Numbered from the stretch's first letter, positions 24,506 to 33,687 are shown. The stretch: DNA of 64,000 nt from Hyphomicrobiales bacterium (GCA_021775875.1 JAJFHA010000003.1:1-64000), one strand, 5' to 3'. Notes: generated by a model from the letters alone, not told the origin. Translations and numbers: made by a program.

Positions 24506-24637
24506 TGATTTCTCTGTTCGTTTTTAAGGCCCTCAAAAGTGAACACCAAACACCATGTTTTTGAGGGTCGGTATTTGAAATCATTGGGTTATTCGCGCTG
24601 CGGTGTTTTGGGATAACACGGAGTTATCTCCGTATTT
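24503..24637 (-). repeat. Duplicated 135-base leader, copy 2
   Basis: Second copy of 23656-23790, ending at the ATG of the amber-containing gene. The same three inverted repeats are present. The remainder of 24638-24910 holds no convincing gene. Confidence 0.8.
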
Positions 24638-24910
24638 TCCTGATCATTGATTGTTTGGAACTGGTGCAACAGCGCTCGGGCGTCCGTAATGCACCCGGGT
24701 GCACCGTCTCCGACCTTGTCATTCCGGGTGCAATCGCAGGTATCATTCTCGCGTCGGAACTTGATCGTCACTAATGTTGAATGGTGAGATTTGATATTGA
24801 TGGTCACAAATCAACGTTCAACGAATACGTTTCGGACCATCCTTATTGCGATACATTTGTCGTTCTCGTAGCTTGGCAATCAATGGTCTTGGGTCAGCGA
24901 ATACAGCTCA

Positions 24911-25387
24911 TCAAATGGAAATGGATTGGATGACGTTGTGGGACTTGGAAAGTCCGGGATGTCTTCCCCCTTCTCTGCTCGCAGTTTGCCCGCCATGTCG
25001 ATTTTTTTGATTTGATAAGGCAAGCACCCACGCGGCTTCTGTTCGCCGCGCTGCCCGCTTCCTTAGGGTAGCTAGCGCATTTCCATTTCGAAACCGGGTA
25101 TGGAGCAGATAATGGCAAGACTTACAGACCAGCTTGGCCGTCCAGGGGGTGTAATAGTTCTCGTTGTGATACGAGACGTTTTTGAGTAACCCGCAAATTG
25201 AACAATGGCAGGCATTCTGTGTTGGGTCGATCAATTGTCCTGTGGCCAGCAGCCAATGGCTCACCTGCCAACCTCGAACGCGCTCTTGTGGGGAGAACCC
25301 ATTGTACCATTTCGTGAGCGGCCAATTCCACTTTCTCAGTGAGATCGTTTTGTTGGTGACCTCCGCCACTTGTTGATCAAGCATCAT
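24911..25387 (-). CDS. HNH-type zinc-binding protein, second of tandem pair
   Basis: A 158-aa protein from ATG at 25387, which overlaps the stop of the preceding gene as ATGA. The middle carries CHCSICGLLKNVSYHNENYY...LVCKSCHYLLHTRF: two Cys pairs plus H-E-N-Y and CH..LH, the pattern of small HNH-like proteins common in alphaproteobacterial mobile elements. The C-terminal 50 residues are in a frame that looks less constrained. Nuclease activity is possible but unproven. It is related to its upstream neighbour. Confidence 0.6.
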   Translation of the reverse strand: MMLDQQVAEVTNKTISLRKWNWPLTKWYNGFSPQERVRGWQVSHWLLATGQLIDPTQNACHCSICGLLKNVSYHNENYYTPWTAKLVCKSCHYLLHTRFRNGNALATLRKRAARRTEAAWVLALSNQKNRHGGQTASREGGRHPGLSKSHNVIQSISI

Positions 25388-25938
25388 TGGTGCTGGACGA
25401 TGCCCTTTGCATCCGCGTATTCCGGCCATGTCTTTTTGGCGCATGGCAATCCATCTGGATAAATATCATCGTACGGTCGGTACATGTCCCACACATCCAT
25501 GGTCAGGAATGTGAACCATGCCCCATGCACGTAATGTTTTGCCACAAAGCGCATCCATTTATCCGGTTCAATAAACCGTCTATGCAGAAGCGTGTGGGCA
25601 TATTTGCTCATCGGGTACCAATCCAGTGGCGCTCGGTAATCTTCCAGATGGGTGAATTGGTATCCATTGCCTTTGAGATCATCAGGCCGGGTAAACCCGG
25701 TTATGCAACATACGGATGGATTATTGCCGCGCTTATATCGTTCCTCTCTTTGTGGAGCGATTGATGCATATCTCATGCGGTTGTCGAAACCGTTATAGGT
25801 CCGGTCGCGATAGTTTTCAGCAGCCACTATTTCTGTGCGTACCGGAGTTATTTTTTGTTTGGGAAACCGTGGCGCGTATCTTTTATGGAGCAATTGATTG
25901 TTTGCCTTCGTCGAGAGCCAATTCCTTGTTCTTCTCAA
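25384..25938 (-). CDS. HNH-type protein, first of tandem pair
   Basis: A 184-aa protein with a basic N-terminus and, around residues 82-130, VCCITGFTRPDD...YQFTHLEDYRAPLDWYP and KYAHTLLHRRF. Similar proteins have CSICG...HLEDY...CKTCHxxLHxRF; here the second Cys pair is replaced by KYAH, so the zinc site is degenerate while the H-LEDY and LHRRF elements remain. It appears to be a diverged paralogue of the next gene, to which it is translationally coupled. A role as phage-type endonuclease or its inactive partner is inferred. Confidence 0.55.
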   Translation of the reverse strand: MRRTRNWLSTKANNQLLHKRYAPRFPKQKITPVRTEIVAAENYRDRTYNGFDNRMRYASIAPQREERYKRGNNPSVCCITGFTRPDDLKGNGYQFTHLEDYRAPLDWYPMSKYAHTLLHRRFIEPDKWMRFVAKHYVHGAWFTFLTMDVWDMYRPYDDIYPDGLPCAKKTWPEYADAKGIVQHQ

Positions 25939-25944
25939 GCCTGA

Positions 25945-26979
25945 TCATCGCAACAAATATTCACGATATTCGTTTCTGAACTGCGAGCAATTCATCAGGC
26001 TTTCGGGACCAAGGCGGAACATGGCTTCATTCAGTATTGGAGCGGTATGCCTATCGGCAGCGGCGTTCCACTCGCTATCCATACCTAACGCTTCCCTTCT
26101 GGCTTGGTCATTGTCCTCGTCATACTGAATGTTGCATCGAAACGACCCAAAATAAGCGGCGGTCATTTTGATTTCTTCTTCCAGTTTTGCCCGGGTCATG
26201 CCTTCGGTAACCTCAGGCCTTCTTATCCATGGTTCAATATTCGGGTACCGCCCGCCTGAGCCAAAAAATTCACCGCCCGGACCAAACACATTATAAATTG
26301 CGGTTCCGCAGAAATACCGCCAATCGCTGGCATTCCGCAGTTCGGTCATTGTAGGTCCGCTGAACCTTCTGACATGGAGCTGAAAGTCGTGCCCGTGGAC
26401 CCCGTATTGCTCTACAAATTCAATGATCGGGTTATTGCCTGGCCGGTAGCTATAATTGCAGTAATTCATCATGGTCATGAACTTTGCTGCCAAGCCCACG
26501 ATCACGTGCTGTTGGTCATCCAACTGCCGGATTGTCTGCCCGGTCGCTTCGCTTGCAGACTGGGGGTCGTATGTCGCAACCCTTTCGTTGGTTTCAGCTT
26601 CTTCAGCGGCATTTGCACGGGCTATGGCTCTTGCGCGAAGTGTGGCTCTTGCTCGGTCCGCAGTTTCTTCAGCCGACCTTTCACGAGCTGCAGCTTGTTC
26701 AGCGGCCCTTGCTCGTTCACGGGCTTCGGTTTCTTCAAAGGCCTTCGCACTGCTATCCAATTGGCTTGACCGTAGCTCCGAACGTTCGGCATGCCACGCA
26801 TAATTATCCAAGACGAAGGGGTACAATATAAAAGCGCCCACAGCTAATGCGGGTAACCCTACCTTCGCCGCATCAAGACGGCGGCGGAAGGGCGGGACTG
26901 TGACGAAAAACGAGACGATAAAATACACAAGCGCTAGGCCGTAAAATAGCGTGAATACAGGCATTACAATGTCAGTCAT
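25945..26979 (-). CDS. Membrane-anchored protein with Ala/Arg/Glu-rich coiled coil
   Basis: A 344-aa protein. Two hydrophobic segments (residues about 7-28 and 41-60) are followed by a long A/R/E-rich helix (residues 72-140, repeats such as ARERARAAEQAAARER) that should form a coiled coil. The C-terminal 190 residues form a globular domain with cysteines (NYCNYSY, RYFCGTAIYNVFG, SFRCNIQYDE). The order suggests an inner-membrane protein projecting a coiled-coil stalk and head. No family is recognised. It lies 6 bases upstream of the HNH pair and divergent from an XRE regulator. Confidence 0.6.
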   Translation of the reverse strand: MTDIVMPVFTLFYGLALVYFIVSFFVTVPPFRRRLDAAKVGLPALAVGAFILYPFVLDNYAWHAERSELRSSQLDSSAKAFEETEARERARAAEQAAARERSAEETADRARATLRARAIARANAAEEAETNERVATYDPQSASEATGQTIRQLDDQQHVIVGLAAKFMTMMNYCNYSYRPGNNPIIEFVEQYGVHGHDFQLHVRRFSGPTMTELRNASDWRYFCGTAIYNVFGPGGEFFGSGGRYPNIEPWIRRPEVTEGMTRAKLEEEIKMTAAYFGSFRCNIQYDEDNDQARREALGMDSEWNAAADRHTAPILNEAMFRLGPESLMNCSQFRNEYREYLLR

Positions 26980-27130
26980 TTTTATCTAATTCCCTCGAAA
27001 AGTTTTTCCAGAACCCTAATTTAAAGTCTGTTTTGCACTATTATTACTCAGACTTTAGATACGAAATTATAGCATAAAAACGTATTCATTGTCAGTTTTA
27101 TTTTCCCCTATCCGGGTGGAAAATCCGGGT

Positions 27131-27475
27131 ATGGACATCAAGAAAGCACTTGGAAATCGGGTGCGCACTCTGCGCACGCAACGCAACCTTACCCAGGACG
27201 AATTATCGGAAATGATTGAGAGGTCGGTAGATGGGCTTTCGCTAATCGAAAGAGGTCAAAACTGGCCATCTGCAGATACTGTCGAAAGGCTTGCCGACGC
27301 GTTCAATATTGACCCCACAGACTTATTTGATGGGCTATCAATTTCACAAGGCGGGAAACATCCAGACGCGTTCGCTGTGGCGAACGATACGCTTCGACGG
27401 ATTTCGAAAAAAGACCTGCCCTTTGCTGCTGAGCTACTTGAAGCGTTAGAACGCAAAGGAAGAGGGGTTCATTAA
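27131..27475 (+). CDS. XRE-family helix-turn-helix regulator
   Basis: A 114-aa DNA-binding protein. Residues 5-60 form a Cro/CI-type helix-turn-helix (LGNRVRTLRTQRNLTQDELSEMI...SLIERGQNWPSADTVERLADAF), and a short helical tail follows. Single-domain XRE proteins commonly repress genes of their own element, here perhaps the divergent coiled-coil gene or the integrase. ATG at 27131 is preferred; the upstream TTG extension to 27089 has no family-like residues. Confidence 0.88.
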   Translation: MDIKKALGNRVRTLRTQRNLTQDELSEMIERSVDGLSLIERGQNWPSADTVERLADAFNIDPTDLFDGLSISQGGKHPDAFAVANDTLRRISKKDLPFAAELLEALERKGRGVH

Positions 27476-27607
27476 TTTATTCGTATTTTCAATTCGTTTT
27501 ATTTTAATTTTCCGCATTGAAAATTCTAGTGAACCGGGGTGCACGATGTAATTGAACCGGAATTATGAGACATTCCAGAAAACTGGAGCGACAATTTCAA
27601 CGGTAAT

Positions 27608-29368
27608 TCAGGTTTCAATCACCTGCTCATTCCAATCAATTACCTTTATCATGCTGAAATCTACCGCAGGATATTTGATCAGAGCAATTGCCTTAGCTTT
27701 TTCGAACATATTGATACCAGAACCATAAATTGCATCGGTTCCGTTTCCATTCCCCCAACCTCCGATTGCCTGAACTCTATCTTCTGGAACTTGGCAATTT
27801 CTGCCGGCATCCCGAAATGTGTGACGAAAAGAATGAAATGAAGTTTTGTCCGTCTTAATCGCCACCCTAATGAGATACGCGGAATAACGTTTAGAAAAAA
27901 TTGAACCGAATTTCCCTTCTGACCCCCTTTTTACATCAGGAAAAAACCTTCCATCGGCACGCTGCTCGGCTGCGTTCATTAATGTGCCAAACCCAAATTC
28001 GTCCATTTTTGGGTGGATAGGAACATTGCGGTGGGCGTTGGGATTTTTCAGATGATTGTCGCCCTCGCTATGCAAACGAAAAAATTTGGCACCGTCTTCC
28101 ACTTGCACATCATGCCATGTCAGTTGAAGAATTTCCTCCATGCGCATGCCATGAAATAGTGAGAACAGAGGTGCCCAATAATATGAAGGTTTAGCAACAT
28201 CTGGTGATCGATACACGTCTTCTGCAAAAATACTGTTTAGCGCCTCCATTGTGAAAGGATCTTTTGCATCCTTACCACTTGGTGCACCGTCTGTCGGCAC
28301 CCGCAAATCATCTGCCAAATTTTCTTTAACTAGCGGCTCTTTAACTGCCCATTTCATCAAAGCGGCTATGCGCGATACATTTTTATTTACTGTCCTAGGG
28401 TGGAGCGTTTGCTCTCCCGCTATTTCTGTTTCCCGCGCTATTTCAGAAAGTGTTTTGTTTTGCCGTGCTTTTCCTTTGATCGCGTTCGGGGGTAGACGCT
28501 GAATTAGATCACGCACCTCTCGAAATTGAGCGCGGCTAATGTCTCGAATGAGCGCGTCAGGACCCAAAACTTCCAACATTGGTCGAAAAGCTGCGCGCAT
28601 ATCCAAAATCGTTCGCTTGCTGCGAGTTTTATCGGCGGCTAAATATAATTCAATTAGCTCACTCAATGTGACTTGATTTTGATCAGTTTCCTGATCGTTT
28701 ACTGTATCCAATTCAGAAAAAGCGTTGTCGTAAACTGAAGCCGGTTCACCTTTTAGAACAGCTATCTGACGCCTAACACCTTCCAAATAACCCCTGCGAA
28801 CCATATTTATCAACGACCAATAACCGTCAGAACTTTTATCCACATTGGCCTGTTTCGTTCTTCGTTTTTTGTTCGCTCCAGAGCCAAATTTCCTGATAGC
28901 GAGAAACCCATTTGCAACCAGAATTTTATCAGCAATTGCTTGAAGGCTTGGCATTACCTCTTCAGTGCGTCCAGACATTAATTGACGTTCTTCTTCCTCC
29001 AATTCTCCCTTCAATTCGCCTAAACGCTCAAGGGAAATCTCTTCCTCCAAAATTTCAAATATTTCATCAGCCGACCGATCAAGGTCAGTAGCGAACCATG
29101 ATTTCGCAAACTTTATTGCCATCTCTTTGGTCAATTTTTCTGGGTCTTGCGGTGAGAGGCTCCGTCTAGCCTGCCCAAATTCTGTTTCAATTTCTGCATT
29201 GATTTGGGCAAACAGTTCCTTCGCCAGATTTAGATCGCCTGTCCCGAGGCTTTTTAAAATCTCTGTCTTTCCGATGATATGGCGAATTTCGTCGGGCACG
29301 CGCCTTCGCACCTGCCAAACATTGCCCCTACGTTGGAGGCCAGGTGGCTTTTTTCCCATGTCCTGCAT
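27608..29368 (-). CDS. Tyrosine-type integrase of the tRNA-Gly island
   Basis: A 586-aa site-specific recombinase with a DUF6538-type N-terminus (LQRRGNVWQVRRRVPDEIR), a core-binding domain around residues 235-330 and a C-terminal catalytic domain. The conserved residues seen are R in FHGMRMEEIL, H-x-x-R in SFHSFRHTFRDAG, and the probable nucleophile Tyr in DAIYGSG. It integrates by crossover within the tRNA-Gly 3' end, whose last base is 82 bases upstream of its start. It has a long N-terminal arm typical of chromosomal island integrases of alphaproteobacteria. Confidence 0.94.
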   Translation of the reverse strand: MQDMGKKPPGLQRRGNVWQVRRRVPDEIRHIIGKTEILKSLGTGDLNLAKELFAQINAEIETEFGQARRSLSPQDPEKLTKEMAIKFAKSWFATDLDRSADEIFEILEEEISLERLGELKGELEEEERQLMSGRTEEVMPSLQAIADKILVANGFLAIRKFGSGANKKRRTKQANVDKSSDGYWSLINMVRRGYLEGVRRQIAVLKGEPASVYDNAFSELDTVNDQETDQNQVTLSELIELYLAADKTRSKRTILDMRAAFRPMLEVLGPDALIRDISRAQFREVRDLIQRLPPNAIKGKARQNKTLSEIARETEIAGEQTLHPRTVNKNVSRIAALMKWAVKEPLVKENLADDLRVPTDGAPSGKDAKDPFTMEALNSIFAEDVYRSPDVAKPSYYWAPLFSLFHGMRMEEILQLTWHDVQVEDGAKFFRLHSEGDNHLKNPNAHRNVPIHPKMDEFGFGTLMNAAEQRADGRFFPDVKRGSEGKFGSIFSKRYSAYLIRVAIKTDKTSFHSFRHTFRDAGRNCQVPEDRVQAIGGWGNGNGTDAIYGSGINMFEKAKAIALIKYPAVDFSMIKVIDWNEQVIET

Positions 29369-29395
29369 ACACTTTCTTGTGTAGCAGTTTTGTGT

Positions 29396-29450
29396 AGCAA
29401 AATCGCTAAAAAACTTAGGTTTTCTGCGATTTCAATCACTTGCTTTGGAT

Positions 29451-29467
<17 letters not shown>
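29396..29467. repeat. Right attachment site of the island
   Basis: 72 bases matching 13267-13338, made of an island arm (29396-29450) and the tRNA-Gly 3' end (29451-29467). It marks the int-proximal junction. Confidence 0.8.
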
Positions 29468-29526
<59 letters not shown>

Positions 29527-29700
29527 ACCAAGTATGAGACTAGCGCTCATGGTGACCCAGCCACAACCAAAACCTAGGACTAACCACACGTATTTCCAAT
29601 CGGCGATCAATTCCGCGTTATAGACGCCATCCACACCATTGTGATTGCGGCCTATGCAGAATAGTCTCCGCGTAATTATGAAACTTCAGGAATGATTTTT

Positions 29701-30708
29701 ATGGATCGACTGACCCAGGAGCAGGATGCTGTATTTCCGTCGCTTGACGAGAATAAATTTTGCACCCCCGCCACTACCCTGACAGGTGAGACCCGCGCCG
29801 AAGTAGCCCTGACAAAATTGGAAACGCTCTGGTTCAATACCGGGACGTTGTGCAATATTGCCTGCATCAATTGCTATATCGGGTCGAGCCCCACCAACGA
29901 TGCGCTCAGCTATATCAGCGCAGTGGAAGCTGGTCGTTATCTTGACGAAATTGCCAGTCTTGAATTGGGCACCAAGGAAATCGGTTTTACCGGCGGCGAA
30001 CCGTTTATGAACCCGGACATGATCGCGATGGCTGAAGATGCCCTGTCGCGCGGGTTCGAAGTTTTGATTTTAACCAATGCCATGCAGCCGATGCAGCGAA
30101 AAGCAGTCAGCGAAAAATTGCTCAATCTGCAACAGAAGTATGGCGATCGGTTAACCATGCGGGTCAGCCTTGATCATCATGGCCAGGCGTTTCATGAGGT
30201 GGAACGCGGGGCCAATACCTGGAATGTTGCCCTGAAAGGTCTGGACTGGCTATCCGAACACGGGTTCATGCTTGCGGTTGCGGGCCGGACCTGCTGGAGC
30301 GAAGCTGAAGATGAAGCCCGTCTCGGGTATCAGAAATTATTTGCCCGGCGCGGTTACAAGATCGATGCCAACGACCCGGCGGCGCTGGTACTCTTTCCTG
30401 AAATGGATACCCGGCTGGACATTGCTGAAATTACAACATCCTGCTGGTCGATCCTGAATGTGGACCCTGCCGGTATCATGTGCGCGACGAGCCGCATGGT
30501 AGTGAAACGGCGCGGTGAAGACAGACCCGGTATTTTACCCTGTACCGTTTTGCCGTTTGACGGCGATTTCCATATGGGCACGACTTTAAGCGAATCGCTT
30601 CAGGTGGATGGCGGCAATTTTCATAACGGCGCGGTGCGTCTCAACCACCCCCATTGCGCCCGCTTTTGTGTGCTTGGCGGCGGGTCATGCTCGCAGGCCA
30701 CTGATTAG
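29701..30708 (+). CDS. Radical SAM protein
   Basis: A 335-aa radical SAM enzyme. The CxxxCxxC motif that holds the [4Fe-4S] cluster is CNIACINC (residues about 50-57), followed by GFTGGEPFMNPD for SAM binding. Conserved cysteines at the C-terminus (HPHCARFCVLGGGSC) and around CSWSILNVDPAGIMC suggest an auxiliary cluster. Substrate is unknown; this form is frequent in alphaproteobacteria without a clear partner. ATG at 29701 with AGGAA upstream is preferred to ATG 29692. Confidence 0.88.
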   Translation: MDRLTQEQDAVFPSLDENKFCTPATTLTGETRAEVALTKLETLWFNTGTLCNIACINCYIGSSPTNDALSYISAVEAGRYLDEIASLELGTKEIGFTGGEPFMNPDMIAMAEDALSRGFEVLILTNAMQPMQRKAVSEKLLNLQQKYGDRLTMRVSLDHHGQAFHEVERGANTWNVALKGLDWLSEHGFMLAVAGRTCWSEAEDEARLGYQKLFARRGYKIDANDPAALVLFPEMDTRLDIAEITTSCWSILNVDPAGIMCATSRMVVKRRGEDRPGILPCTVLPFDGDFHMGTTLSESLQVDGGNFHNGAVRLNHPHCARFCVLGGGSCSQATD

Positions 30709-30732
30709 CACTCATGGCGTCGCCGTCAAATT

Positions 30733-31845
30733 TCAGCGAAAATGCTTGGAAAGTTTCAAACCCTGCTTTTGATAGTTTGAGCCAATATCCGTACCGTATA
30801 GCTGATCTGGGCGACCGGTCAGGGGCTCGTAAATCAACCTGCCGATAATCTGACCATGTTCGAGAATGAACGGCACTTCATGGGAGCGCACTTCGAGAAC
30901 GGCACGACTGCCCTCGCCGCCAGCCGCTGAATGGCCAAAGCCAGGGTCAAAAAATCCGGCATAGTGAACCCGAAATTCACCTACAAGCGGATTATAAGGC
31001 GTCATTTCAGCGGCATATTCCGGGGGGACATGAACCGCTTCCCGCGACGCCAGAATATAAAACTGGTCAGGGTCAAGGATCAGGCCGCTACCGGATCTAA
31101 TGTGAATTGGCTCCCAATAATCAAGCACATTGCAAGCGCCCGGCACATCAACATCAACCAATGCTGTATGGCGTTTGGCCCGGTAGCCGATCAACCCGTC
31201 GGGTCCGTCGCCACCCGCAAGATCAACGCTGAGGGCAAGCCCGCCATCGATATTGGGTGTGCCGCCGGTGACCAATTGTTGCGCTTCATGCAAAGCTTTC
31301 AGATTGTCGTCGCTGCAAAGCGCGATGCCACGGCGAAATCTGATCTGACTCAACCGACTGCCTTCGCGCGCCAAAATCGGGAATGTGCGCGGACTGACTT
31401 CAAGAAAAAGCTGGCCATTGTATCCGGCCGCGATCAGATCAAATTCCTGACAATTGTCAGATATAACCCGGGTGAAAATATCAAGCCTACCGGTGGAGCT
31501 TTTCGGGTTGGCGGCGGCGGCGATTTCTTTCGGCAGCGCCAGGGCTTCCAGCAATGGCACAATGTAGACGCAGCCGGTTTCCAGCACCGCGCCTTCGCGC
31601 AGGTCAATTTCATGCAAGGAAAGCTGCGCAAGCTTTTCCATAATGGTCGCGTTGGAGCCTGGCAAAAAACTGGCCCGGACCCGATACGCGACCGGGCCCA
31701 AACGGAGGTCCAAACTGGCGGGCTGGACCTGCCCATCGGCCAACGGGCGCGTTGGCAATATCGCTCCGGCCGCGACCAGATCCTGTATTTCGCCAAAGGG
31801 AAGAATTCCCTGTCTGATATCAGTCACATCGTTCAACCGTCGCAT
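30733..31845 (-). CDS. dcd: 2'-deoxycytidine 5'-triphosphate deaminase, long form
   Basis: A 370-aa dCTP deaminase, converting dCTP to dUTP for thymidylate synthesis. It is the tandem-domain form of alphaproteobacteria, about twice the usual 190 aa. The first half contains PASLDLRLG and the second PKSSTGRLDIFTRV, the conserved segments of the dUTPase-like fold; VHYAGFFDPGFGHSAAGGEG is the substrate loop in the C-terminal half. It converges with the radical SAM gene and diverges from metZ. Confidence 0.93.
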   Translation of the reverse strand: MRRLNDVTDIRQGILPFGEIQDLVAAGAILPTRPLADGQVQPASLDLRLGPVAYRVRASFLPGSNATIMEKLAQLSLHEIDLREGAVLETGCVYIVPLLEALALPKEIAAAANPKSSTGRLDIFTRVISDNCQEFDLIAAGYNGQLFLEVSPRTFPILAREGSRLSQIRFRRGIALCSDDNLKALHEAQQLVTGGTPNIDGGLALSVDLAGGDGPDGLIGYRAKRHTALVDVDVPGACNVLDYWEPIHIRSGSGLILDPDQFYILASREAVHVPPEYAAEMTPYNPLVGEFRVHYAGFFDPGFGHSAAGGEGSRAVLEVRSHEVPFILEHGQIIGRLIYEPLTGRPDQLYGTDIGSNYQKQGLKLSKHFR

Positions 31846-31893
31846 CCTGCTGGTTCTGTCTCGAATTCCCCCCTTGCCTAGCCGATCATCCGG

Positions 31894-31922
31894 TTGACGC
31901 CAAGGGGTGGGTACGGTAAATC
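31894..31922 (+). promoter_or_regulatory. Promoter of the metZ transcript
   Basis: TTGACG (31894-31899), 17 bases, then TAAATC (31917-31922). A start near 31930 would place the SAM-II aptamer at the very 5' end of the transcript. Confidence 0.6.
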
Positions 31923-31933
31923 TGTGGGCATCG

Positions 31934-31994
31934 AAGTGGTAATTTGAGCCGGCCGGCTTGCAGCCACGTTAAACAATTCGCTAAAAGGCCGGGG
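31934..31994 (+). ncRNA. SAM-II riboswitch (metZ leader)
   Basis: The aptamer closely follows the SAM-II pattern: P1 arms GTGG (31936-31939) and CCAC (31963-31966), an AATTTGAG segment, then GTTAAACAATTCGCTAAA, and GGCC (31987-31990) able to form the pseudoknot with CCGGCC in the loop. SAM-II is known in alphaproteobacteria upstream of methionine genes, and binding of S-adenosylmethionine turns expression off. A terminator hairpin follows. Confidence 0.88.
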
Positions 31995-32003
31995 TAGACG
32001 AAA

Positions 32004-32039
32004 CCCGGTCTGGCATTAAGCCGCGCCGGGAATTTTTTT
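32004..32039 (+). terminator. Intrinsic terminator, likely riboswitch expression platform
   Basis: CCCGG...GGC-ATTAA-GCC...CCGGG (32004-32030) followed by AA and seven T residues. It lies between the SAM-II aptamer and the metZ ribosome site, as expected for premature termination when SAM is bound. Confidence 0.8.
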
Positions 32040-32059
32040 GTCTATTGAGGTTTATTGTC

Positions 32060-33259
32060 ATGTCCGAAAATTCAAACGCTCCCACCTTGGAGAATGGCCT
32101 CGCCACAGACCTGATCCATGACGGCATATTGCGCAGCCAGTTTGGCGAAACGTCTGAAGGCCTCTACCTGACATCGGGCTATGTGTATGACAGCGCCGAA
32201 CAGGCCGAAGCCCGCTTCAAGGGCAAGGATGATGGCTTCATATATAGCCGCTATGCCAACCCGACCGTTGCCATGTTTGAATCCCGCATGTGTGCGCTTG
32301 AAGGCGCTGAAATGGCGCGCGCCACCGCTAGCGGAATGGCAGCAGTGACGGCAACAATGTTGTGCCAGTTGAGTGCCGGTGATCATGTGGTCGCCGCCAA
32401 GGCGCTGTTTGGCTCATGCCGTTATGTAATCGAAGATCTGTTGCCACGCTTTGGCATTGGCATGACCCTGGTTGATGGCAAGGACCTTGGCCAATGGGAA
32501 GCCGCGATGCGGCCCAACACCAAGATTTTGTTTCTTGAATCTCCCACCAACCCGACCCTTGAAGTTGTGGATATCGAAGGCGTTGCGAAAATCGCCAATG
32601 CCGGAGATGCCCTACTGGTTGTTGATAATGTGTTTGCCACCCCTCTGCACCAGCGCCCGCTCGCATTGGGGGCACATATCGTCGTCTATTCAGCGACCAA
32701 GCATATTGACGGCCAGGGGCGATGCCTTGGCGGCGTGGTGCTTGGCAGCGAAGAATTTATCATGGGAAAGTTGCATAATTTCCTCCGCCAGACCGGGCCG
32801 AGTATCAGCCCGTTCAATGCCTGGGTGATGCTGAAAGGGTTGGAGACCCTGCCGCTCCGGGTTGCCCGGCATGTGGAAACTGCCAGCCAGATCGCGGAAT
32901 ATCTGCACAATGAAGCAAAGATCACGCGCGTACTTTACCCCGGGCACAAGTCCCATCCCCAGCATGATCTGGCGATGCAACAAATGGGGTCCGGCGGACC
33001 AATGGTCGCGTTCGAAGTGGCAGGCGGCAAAGCGGCTGCGTTCAAATTCTCCAACGCGCTTCGCATTATCCGGATTTCAAATAATCTGGGCGATGCCAAA
33101 AGTCTGATCACGCATCCTTCTACTACAACCCATCAGCGGCTTTCGGAAGAAGCCCGTCTCGAACTTGATATTACGGACGCCCTGTTGCGGATTTCCGTGG
33201 GGCTGGAAGATACAGCCGACCTGATCCGCGACATTGACGCCGGGCTCGCCGCGATCTAG
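32060..33259 (+). CDS. metZ: O-succinylhomoserine sulfhydrylase
   Basis: A 399-aa PLP enzyme of the Cys/Met metabolism family that makes homocysteine from O-succinylhomoserine and sulfide. The PLP lysine is in VVYSATKHIDGQGRCLGG near residue 213; upstream ASGMAAVTATML, LFLESPTNPTLEV and VVDNVFATP are standard active-site segments. The SAM-II riboswitch upstream supports a methionine-pathway role. ATG at 32060 is preceded by TTGAGG; the TTG at 32045 is not needed. Confidence 0.93.
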   Translation: MSENSNAPTLENGLATDLIHDGILRSQFGETSEGLYLTSGYVYDSAEQAEARFKGKDDGFIYSRYANPTVAMFESRMCALEGAEMARATASGMAAVTATMLCQLSAGDHVVAAKALFGSCRYVIEDLLPRFGIGMTLVDGKDLGQWEAAMRPNTKILFLESPTNPTLEVVDIEGVAKIANAGDALLVVDNVFATPLHQRPLALGAHIVVYSATKHIDGQGRCLGGVVLGSEEFIMGKLHNFLRQTGPSISPFNAWVMLKGLETLPLRVARHVETASQIAEYLHNEAKITRVLYPGHKSHPQHDLAMQQMGSGGPMVAFEVAGGKAAAFKFSNALRIIRISNNLGDAKSLITHPSTTTHQRLSEEARLELDITDALLRISVGLEDTADLIRDIDAGLAAI

Positions 33260-33294
33260 AGCTTTCCCGGAAGCCTTTTGATCAGGAAAGACAC

Positions 33295-33687
33295 ATGTAC
33301 CAAGCTACAACGAAGTCGATCCTGGTTACGGTCGAGCCGCAATATTTGCCGGAACGGTCGTCTGAAGAGACATCGTCGTTTTTCTGGGCCTATACGATTG
33401 AAATTTCCAATCAGGGCGAAGAACCGGTGCAAATTGTCTCACGGCGCTGGGTCATTGTGGACGCCATTGGTCGCGAAGAAATTGTTGAGGGGATGGGCGT
33501 TGTCGGCGAACAACCGTTGCTGGCACCGGGGCAATCGTTTGAATATACCAGCGGCGTGCCGCTATCCACATCAACCGGCATCATGTCCGGTACTTATCAG
33601 GTAGAGGCACAGGACGGGCATTCGTTTGATATTGAAATTCCGACTTTCTCGCTGGACAACCCGCATCTGAAACCCACCCTCAATTAA
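33295..33687 (+). CDS. apaG: ApaG protein
   Basis: A 130-aa beta-sandwich protein of the ApaG/DUF525 family. It shows FFWAYTIEISNQGEEPVQIVSRRWVI near residue 30, then GVVGEQPLLAPGQSFEYTSGVPL with the family GxxxP turn. In enterobacteria it is linked to Co2+ resistance and Mg2+ efflux; the biochemical function is unclear. Full length. It follows metZ by 35 bases and may share its transcript. Confidence 0.95.
   Translation: MYQATTKSILVTVEPQYLPERSSEETSSFFWAYTIEISNQGEEPVQIVSRRWVIVDAIGREEIVEGMGVVGEQPLLAPGQSFEYTSGVPLSTSTGIMSGTYQVEAQDGHSFDIEIPTFSLDNPHLKPTLN

Noticed and set aside
24589-24807. 72-codon frame on the minus strand
   Set aside because: It ends inside the duplicated leader, has no ribosome site and shows no protein-like pattern.
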